From Melieria omissa (Eukaryota > Arthropoda > Insecta > Diptera > Ulidiidae), in contig OZ020269.1 of NCBI GenBank assembly GCA_963971225.1, positions 3,472,001 to 3,536,000 on the forward strand: DNA of 64,000 nucleotides, in the 5' to 3' direction. Shown piece by piece: positions 57,539 to 64,000 of this stretch. Position numbers and translations under genes: made by a program. The notes beneath the pieces were generated by a model that was not told where the DNA came from, did no database searches, and saw only the letters and a program-made list of their open reading frames with translations. Within the stretch, counting starts at the first letter, position 1. Every line of letters begins with the position of its first letter.

Positions 57539-58687
57539 TATATATGTAAGTTTTTATGTATTTCGGCTAGAAGAGAATATTATGATTAAACGTATTTTAA
57601 TTAAAAAAAACTATATACAAATAGGGTTGATTGGACACTTGATATGTTTTGCCAAAACATTGATCAAATTGAATTAATTCAATAACCCAAATGTCGCTCG
57701 CAAAGTTGACGTAAATTCCACACATGAAAATGTCCTCACAGCTTTATTCTGATTGAGGTGGTTCAATGACTTCAAAACTGTAACGAATTTTCTAGTCAGT
57801 GGCGTTGCCATATTTTAAGACTCGAATATGTTGGATTTTTAGGTGAGGTGAAAAGGGCTGATATCTAATTTAACACCCTTTGCATAGAAAAATGTGAACA
57901 TCATTTCCAATATTAAATGAAAAATCGAATTATATGTAATATATACATATATAAATCAATTGTAGTGCGTTAGTCTCGTTGAAACACGAAAAATTAAATT
58001 TTGTTTTGTTTTGTTTTTTTTTTTGTTAGACTTTGAAGGTTGATTGGATTAATAATTGCTTATGAAGAGTTATAATCAAAGCAATTTTTGGTTAAAAAAG
58101 TTCAACGGGAATATATTCATGTATCAGCAGGAAATGGCAAGGCTCTGAGAGTAAAATTGCCTATGAAAAAGCTCCCAACTCGCCGTTCGGAATCGGCATA
58201 AAACTGTAGATCCCTTCCAACCTTGTAAAAATTCACACGCACAACATGGATGGTTGCGGGTAGCTAGGCGTTAGTCTCGTAATCGAGCTGTCGTGCCAGT
58301 CAAGAAGACGACATATGGTGTATAGTAGCGAGCGTTTTCACATTTTTCACAATCGAAATTAACTGAAATTCATAATAAAAGAATGCAGCCTCCATCTCTA
58401 ACCGAAATTGGCTGAAATAAGATGTAAAATAATGGCTTTATAAAAATTGTTCACATCGAATTTATACTCAAGGAAAATATAATTTTTTCAGGTTGGCAAC
58501 GTTATGCATGTGCCACTTAAGTTGGCATGTGTAAACAGCCGGTAATTCTCTTAAGTAAAAAAGTAATTCTGCTAAAGTGTTAAACCTTGTCGTGCTTTGC
58601 TTAAGTGAAATCTTTAATAAACCACTCGTTGTATAATGAGTCCCGTTCCGCTGACCAAATTGAATATTTGAATTCGTCACTGTGAAA
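57539..58687. other. Spacer upstream of the MADF-BESS gene
   Basis: AT-rich DNA with poly-T near 58015. No TATA box or supported gene. The last part should hold the promoter of the gene at 58688. Confidence 0.5.
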
Positions 58688-59555
58688 ATGTCCAATTGTC
58701 ACGACTTTATTTCCCAACTGATTGCCACAGTACGCGAAAACAAATGTCTCTACTACAAGAAGGATGCGTTTTATTACAACAAAGCGAAGAGACAGGAGGC
58801 GTGGGACTCTATCGGGCTCGTTTGTGGTCGCTCAAGTAAGATTGTACAGCAGTGAAGTGTTTTGTTGTTGTAAAACTTTACTGATAACAGGTAGAGAATG
58901 CAGAGAAAGGTGGAAACTGTTGCGGGAGCGATTCTGTAAGCATCTGAAGAAGGTAGAAACGCATCAAGCAGGCGAAGGCGAGCCGCCGGAAGAGTGGCAG
59001 TTTTTCCAGGAGCTAATATTTCTCAAGGAGTCAATTGTGCCGCGCGGGTATTTGCGATTTCTAAGACAATTTGTTAAACTTATCTAATGACCAATAACTG
59101 TTTGCAGACCGCGATATTTCGAAGCGAAAAACGGTATTCTTCAGGCAACATTAAATGGCATTGCGGCAGAGGATGACAGCAAGTCGTCCACCAGCTATCC
59201 CGCGAAGCGATCGCGATTGATGTTTGAACAGACCGAGACGCAGCTGAGTGGGCAGCACTTGTTCTCCAGCACAGTGACGCCCAAGATTGAGCTCGAAGAG
59301 ATGTGCAGTGGATTCGCTGACAAAGTGGACAAATCCGTGGAAACTGAACGGACAATGGAAAAATCAGACAATGATAAACGGAAAGTAAAACCAGAATACG
59401 ATGTTCTCAATGGGGAGAATAATGCGGATGAGTTATTTGCGCGGCATATTGTGTGCTTAATTAGGGACCTGCCAATAGATGTTAAGGATAAGTTCCAGGC
59501 TGACATGTACGCGGAGGTGTTCAGATTGCGAGCGCAAGTGCGTGGTGGCAGTTGA
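58688..59555 (+). CDS. MADF-BESS transcription factor
   Basis: Three coding exons, 58688-58835, 58891-59047 and 59108-59555. The introns of 55 and 60 bp have GT-AG ends, and the joined frame encodes 250 residues. Residues about 8-95 form a MADF domain, a Myb-like trihelix DNA-binding domain: LIATVRENKCLYYKKDAFYY, AWDSIG, RERWKLLRERFCKHL and EEWQFFQELIFLKES follow the family order. A charged linker follows with a possible nuclear signal (AKRSR). Near the C-terminus, DELFARHIVCLIRDLPIDVK through about residue 244 is a BESS motif, which mediates protein contacts. Members such as Adf1 and hinge act as sequence-specific regulators in flies; I cannot say which orthologue this is. The ATG is the first in a good context (GAAAATGTC). 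Confidence 0.88.
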
Positions 59556-60196
59556 AAACGCAATGGGAAATGTGGCGGAGATGATGCCCAACTTTGGCTA
59601 AGAATCCGAGGAACGCATGCACTCGAACACTAAACGATTGTAGAGTGAATAGAAACAACCGAATAACCGAAATAAGTAAATTATCGGGACTGTTTCGAGT
59701 GCGCAGTGATTTGCTTTCGGCAGGATTTACAGTGGATTCAACTAAGGACTGAATCTGAAAATTCCAGAGTGTTTTAAACGAATAATAAATGTTAAGAAAA
59801 AGTCAAAGGATTGTACAGGATACTAACGTGCACTTTCTGAAGTACCCTATTTCCCAGTAAGTTCGTAAGTTCGACAGTAACAGTTTGCACATTTTTAAAG
59901 ATATATTGGGTGCATCTTGAAACCACAAATGACGACCAAAATGGAGGGAGAGGTTTTTTCGTTGAACTTTATTTATGGTACAAGCAGTGCCTTTTTCTGT
60001 AAATTCTTATCTTCTTCTTCTTGACTGATTGATTAAAATTCATGGAAAAAACAAACATTTTTTAACAATTTAATTTTTAAAGCAAATTAATTTTATTTGG
60101 TTTTGGGTTTTGCAAAACGAAAGCAAAAAAATATTTGTTTGTTCTACACAACGCGTTTCTTTGATATGGCATTCAAACTGACTCATTTAAATTAGT
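59556..60196. other. 3' region of MADF-BESS gene and spacer
   Basis: The probable 3' untranslated region runs to the AATAAA at 59784-59789. The remainder is AT-rich with no supported feature. Confidence 0.5.
59784..59789 (+). terminator. Poly(A) signal of MADF-BESS gene
   Basis: AATAAA lies 229 bp after the stop codon and is the first clear polyadenylation signal downstream. Confidence 0.6.
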
Positions 60197-60200
60197 TTAA

Positions 60201-60479
60201 CCCTGGTGTCATAACGTTATTTTTTACCCCTGAAATCGTAACGATACGTCTGGGAGACGTATAAAGATTTACGATCTTAAACCGATATTTAAAGGTGCGA
60301 TATCAGCAAATATTTCACTTACATCAGAAATATGTATATTTTTCTGTAAAATAAAAGTAGTTGCTAATTATATAACTGAGATAACTGACAATTTGAATTT
60401 GCTGTGAGAATAATTGTGGAAGAGAGCGCAAAACGTAAAAAGAGCATACGTCTCGAAGACGTACGTTATGACAGTAGGG
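60201..60479. mobile_element. piggyBac-like TTAA MITE, family 4
   Basis: A 279-bp element whose ends read CCCTGGTGTCATAACGT and, inverted, CCCTACTGTCATAACGT. It is flanked by TTAA (60197-60200 and 60480-60483). The sequences next to the ends also contain TACGTCT/AGACGTA inverted pairs. No protein. Confidence 0.85.
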
Positions 60480-60485
60480 TTAAGT

Positions 60486-60777
60486 CATAGTATAATAATA
60501 AAGTAGTCTAATCAAAGAGAGTACCCTTAATGAACCTCTATTTTGATTGACAAATATTGTAAAAAAAGTCATCAGTAGAGTAAACAAAGTTGTATTAAAA
60601 TATACCTAAGCATTTTCCTTTTGCTTTTAGTACGACTTTATTTGAATGAAGTAGCGACTGTGGTTGAACATTAATTGAACTGACAAATTTCAGACTTCAA
60701 AATTGACGTAATTTCAAAAAATTTTGTTTTCTTTGAGCGGGACAGTTTTGATTAGACTACTCTATTATTATACTATG
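60486..60777. mobile_element. MITE with 8-bp target duplication
   Basis: A 292-bp element with long inverted ends: CATAGTATAATAATA followed by GTAGTCTAATCA after two or three bases. Only one internal base differs between the first 28 bp of the two ends. An exact 8-bp duplication GGTTAAGT flanks it (60478-60485 and 60778-60785). That duplication includes the right TTAA of the neighbouring MITE, so this element landed on its edge later. Eight-bp duplications fit hAT or P superfamilies; CATAG ends do not decide between them. Confidence 0.8.
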
Positions 60778-60974
60778 GGTTAAGTGAAATGAGCTTTTTG
60801 TTGACCGTTCACACTCAATGAAATTTAATTTGACAGCTGTTTGTTTACAATCAACAAATAAGTATTTTTGTGAACTGATGTGCTGGGAGCATGATTTGAG
60901 CGAAATATTGGTGCATATTTCATAATCCACGGCAACATGCTTTACTTTATTCAAATATTAGACGCTTCATAGTA

Positions 60975-61589
60975 TAGGGTGTTTTTTTTTAGAGGTATAG
61001 AACTTCGAATTGAAATAAAACACAAGAAAATCGTTTTAATGTCCATCAATTTGGCTTTATTGGAAGGATAATTGTATGCCATTAATGTTTGAATATGATT
61101 TCGGGCATGTGGCCGCCGCGGCTGGCTCGAATAAAGCTAATTCTACAGGCCCAATTTTTAAAGTTGATGGACAAAGCTCCAATTGCTGTGCACGGCGGCG
61201 AATCGATTCATTCGGGTCCTCTTCAACATTTTGCTCTACAGCGGCAATTGTTTCTTCGGTGCGCACTGTTCGACGTCTCTGCGGATGCGTATTATCACAT
61301 AGAGTAAACGTAGTGCGAAAACGACCCATGGTTAACCGATGGACCGATTTTGTTCTGATGGACGATTATGTCGACCATAAAATGGACGGAGCTTGCGGTA
61401 AACTTCGCGAACTAAACCATTATTTTCGAAATAAATTTGCACGATTTGCAAGCGTTGTTCTTTTGTCAACCTGTTCATGATGAAATGGCAAACCAAACTG
61501 AACATAAATGACATTAGAGTTGCCAGATTTGACCACAAAATGCCAGTTTTATCTCTATTCGAAAAACAAACCTCTAAAAAAACACCCTA
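60975..61589 (-). mobile_element. Internally deleted Tc1/mariner element
   Basis: A 615-bp element with inverted ends TAGGGTG...TTTTAGAGGT, flanked by TA (60973-60974 and 61590-61591). On the minus strand it encodes the N-terminal helix-turn-helix part of a transposase: LTKEQRLQIVQIYFENNG at about 61470, then HNRPSEQ and, in another frame, RRRTVRTEETIAAVEQNV. The frame shifts near 61340. The catalytic middle is deleted, and only a short C-terminal stub (HMPEIIF, about 61100) remains. It cannot make transposase. Confidence 0.85.
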
Positions 61590-61591
61590 TA

Positions 61592-62617
61592 TAAACAGAA
61601 TCAAATCGTCGGGCAATTTTTACGCACCGAACATACGCTGTCAAAATTAAAACACACAGCAGTGCATGCGATTGTCCACAACGACGACGACTGCGATATT
61701 CGACCGACGACCAGTCGTCCAACGATAGAACAAAAGTCTAATTTGGTCGCAGTCGTTGTGCGAACCAATCAGCTGTGCAGCTGTCAGAGGTGAAAATCGA
61801 AAATGTAAACAAACGAAAAATTCTGCAAAAATTTTGTGATTTGTGCTACTTTAATAAAAAATTGTTCTAAGTAATCAATTTTGTCTTTCCCTTTCGTATG
61901 TTTTAGAAAATGGGCAAGACGGAGCTGCTAATTGAGAAAGTTGCCCCTCGACCTATCGTGTGTGCAGGAATAATTTTTGTACACAGCTGATGCGAATTTC
62001 GCACCCGAAACTAAGAAGAGAAATGATTTTCAGACCATTTTTTGCTTTTTTCAATCGTCCGATAGTGTACGGGTTTTTTTACCCAAACATTCGCACAGCA
62101 CCGGTTACCAGTTAATTTTTGCATCTTAAGGTGATAACTTTTCTTATTTGCTGTAAATATAACGTTGGGAAAAACCTTGTTTTACTGGTCGAAGTCATTT
62201 TGATTGTTACCCGTACCAACAGAAAGCATAAATAAATTATTTCAGACGGTAAAGTCAGCAGATATTCGGTTGCTTTTTCATTCAGTTCCTGTCCCATTGA
62301 GTTTGCCGTTTCTAGTGCAGCAAGAAACAGTGATGGCAAGTTGAACTCTTTTCAAACGCAGAGCTGCAACACAAGCAATTCAAACCTTAAGGCTTTGAGG
62401 GCAATCAGCAAAAACTGAAGTTAAATCATATTAAAACACGTTGGAACATACTTATGACGTTTTTCAGCAACAACATTTTTTTTGCAATCAATTTCCTATA
62501 AACGTACTACAGAATTAAAGAAAAAAAAACAATTATTTCATTTGCAAATAAACTTCGAACGCACCAGCAGCCCTTGCCCTGACTTTTGTATGGCGAATTT
62601 GCTGTACGAACCCTAAT
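61592..62617. other. Spacer with possible promoter-like DNA
   Basis: AT-rich apart from a GACGAC/GTCGTC-rich patch at 61670-61770. Apart from the stub at 61910, I see nothing supported. Confidence 0.4.
61910..61990 (+). pseudogene. Possible MADF N-terminal stub
   Basis: ATG 61910 follows a splice-acceptor-like TTTCGTATGTTTTAG. It opens a 26-codon frame starting MGKTELLIEKVAPRP, which resembles the first helix of MADF domains (xLIExVRxRPxLYD), then stops at TGA 61988-61990. It could be a remnant of a MADF gene or of a PIF/Harbinger accessory ORF, or chance. Confidence 0.25.
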
Positions 62618-62677
62618 CAACTCTGGGGCCTGGTTTGACCGAATTCGCAACTCTGGGGCCTGGTTTGACCGAATTAG
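62618..62677. repeat. 30-bp tandem duplication
   Basis: The 30-bp unit beginning CAACTCTGGGGCCTGG at 62618 is repeated at 62648 with one difference near its end (TTCG versus TTAG). Confidence 0.85.
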
Positions 62678-62804
62678 CAACCGTGACTCCTCTCAGTTTC
62701 GCGTCATGTAGTCATTGGTGCGTTATTCACGACTGACGCGCTGCGTCATTTTTCGGTGCGAATAAATTCGGCCGACATTTTGGTTCTGTTTATACTATCA
62801 GACC

Positions 62805-62820
62805 ATGGCACAAGAACAAG
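62805..62820 (+). CDS. Candidate short first coding exon
   Basis: GACCATGG is a good start context. The frame encodes MAQEQ and reaches a possible donor GTAATA at 62821. Short first coding exons like this are common in flies, but no second exon is visible before the window ends. This is a weak call. Confidence 0.2.
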
Positions 62821-62835
62821 GTAATAGCATCCCCT

Positions 62836-63436
62836 CAACACCAAAAACCACATGTATTGTGTTGGTAGGATTGTTTATCGCTACTGTCAAATTCAGCTGA
62901 TATTTTTCGACGAAAGAGGGAGAAACTGAAAACAGACAAAAGTGATTGTTGCCAGACGGTGCTGTATTTGAGTGAAAAAACGGGAAATGTTCTCAGGTCA
63001 GTTGTTTTCAGTCAGGTATTTTCATTTCAACCGATGCGGCAACACCGCACCACTGCTGACACCGATGATTTTGACATAAGCGATAAACGATCAGCCGGTA
63101 GCTTGCTACAACCTTGTAGTTCAGCCATGTATCAGACGATTCAGATGCCATAAATGCCCCGCAACACCAAAAACCACATGTATTTTGTTGGTAGGATTGT
63201 TTATCGCTACTGTCAAAATCAGTTGATATTTTCCGACGAAAGAGGGAGACACTGAAAACAAACAAAAGTGATTGTTGCCAGACGGTGCTGTATTTGAGTG
63301 AAAAAACGGGAAAAGTGCTTAGGTCAGTTGTTTTCAGTCAGGTATTTTCATTTCAACCGATGCGGCAACACAGCACACCAACGATTTTGACAAAAGCGAT
63401 AAACAATCAGCCGGTGCGCTTGCTACAACCTTATAG
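62836..63436. repeat. Two ~280-bp direct repeats, 326 bp apart
   Basis: Copy one starts CAACACCAAAAACCACATG at 62836 and runs to about 63117. Copy two starts at 63162 and runs to about 63436. They are close copies with a few small indels. Within each copy, ATTGTTTATCGCT near the start is mirrored by AGCGATAAAC near the end, so each unit looks like a small MITE. No clear target duplication was found. Confidence 0.75.
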
Positions 63437-64000
63437 CATGGTTTTGTTTTGAAGAAATGGTAACTGAATTTTAAGGGATGTTTTTCTGCTGTGTGTTCAG
63501 TGTGTGTGCAATGTGTTCAGTTGGTAAAAAAGCATTTTCATAGAAAGCATTCGGATAAAACCCTGCGCTAAACTCGTTTCAAAACATGTTAAATGGTTTA
63601 ACACGTTTAATTTCCAACAACAATTGCATGTAAATAAACAGGTTTTTAAATTGTTTTGTTTTTTATTAAAACTTGTTTAAGCTCATTGAACATATTTGAC
63701 GCGATATTACACTGCATTCGTATGCATCAATACGTACATTCAGAAGAGGCGTAGATAGAGTTTATAAAAATTAATGGTCTGATTCAGTTTAACCCATTAA
63801 AACCTGACCCCAGAAGGGCTTGTGCGATTTCCATAAAATTTTACACAATCTTATTAATTGACCTAATCAAGAAAAAAAATTAAGCAAATAATTCATACCC
63901 CCACCCCCTGAACCAGGAGGGTACGTTGCGCAAACGCAATATTGGGCCTTAGTCACATACAAAACATAAAATTAAAAAAAAAATTTTTTCAAAACTTATT
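63437..64000. other. AT-rich spacer to window end
   Basis: No supported gene. TTTAACCCATTAAAAC at about 63789 could be the left end of another TTAA element whose right end is outside the window. This cannot be tested here. Confidence 0.4.

Noticed and set aside
1..64000. CRISPR arrays, bacterial operons or prophage
   Set aside because: No evenly spaced short repeats with unique spacers, no ribosome-binding-site-led gene clusters; introns, tRNA structure and transposons are eukaryotic.

Overview
This window looks like nuclear DNA of a higher fly, most plausibly a tephritid fruit fly. Supporting signs are very short GT-AG introns (55-110 bp in most genes), AT-rich spacers with ACAT/GTAC microsatellites, a cuticular protein with the insect 18-residue cuticle motif, a MADF-BESS regulator, a Gadd45 gene of fly type, and insect transposon families (LOA, RTE, BEL/Pao, hAT, piggyBac-like, Transib, Helitron, Tc1/mariner). 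The species is inferred from style, not from a database match.

Cellular genes are sparse. From left to right they are: two identical tRNA-Ala(UGC) genes (2301-2372 minus, 3436-3507 plus), the second inside an intron of an ETF-beta lysine methyltransferase gene (3025-~3969, minus); a 730-residue two-exon secreted cuticular protein (11739-14041, plus); Gadd45 (40079-40582, minus) with a TATA promoter; a candidate small six-cysteine secreted protein (44409-44747, plus); and a three-exon MADF-BESS transcription factor (58688-59555, plus). Two further first exons (39396, 62805) are only candidates.

Mobile DNA fills most of the rest. A LOA-clade LINE (16319-25166, 12-bp target duplication) carries a Transib-type MITE and a PIF/Harbinger-type MITE, and the latter contains a full-length RTE retrotransposon with an intact 994-residue ORF. 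A BEL/Pao-type LTR element (28684-34149, minus) has LTRs that look identical and an intact Gag-protease ORF but no reverse transcriptase or integrase. Three copies of one hAT family (4530, 6486, 45691) have ends built of ATCCCGGGAT palindromes. At least five elements have TTAA target duplications (44830, 46254, 47485, 53203, 60201). A Helitron (56496-57538), a 1.15-kb fold-back element (53374-54521), a decayed hAT transposase (34466-35889), a deleted Tc1/mariner (60975-61589) and a second, broken LOA element (~50010-52988) complete the list.

The most striking object is the 1.39-kb element at 8643-10035. Its two ends have the architecture of V(D)J recombination signals: heptamer CACAGTG and an ACAAAAAT-type nonamer, separated by 23 bp at one end and 12 bp at the other, with an exact 5-bp GC-rich target duplication. 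It looks like a non-autonomous Transib, the family from which RAG1 is thought to descend, with a natural 12/23 arrangement. A second Transib-like MITE in the same window (18088-18309) has 23-bp spacers at both ends.
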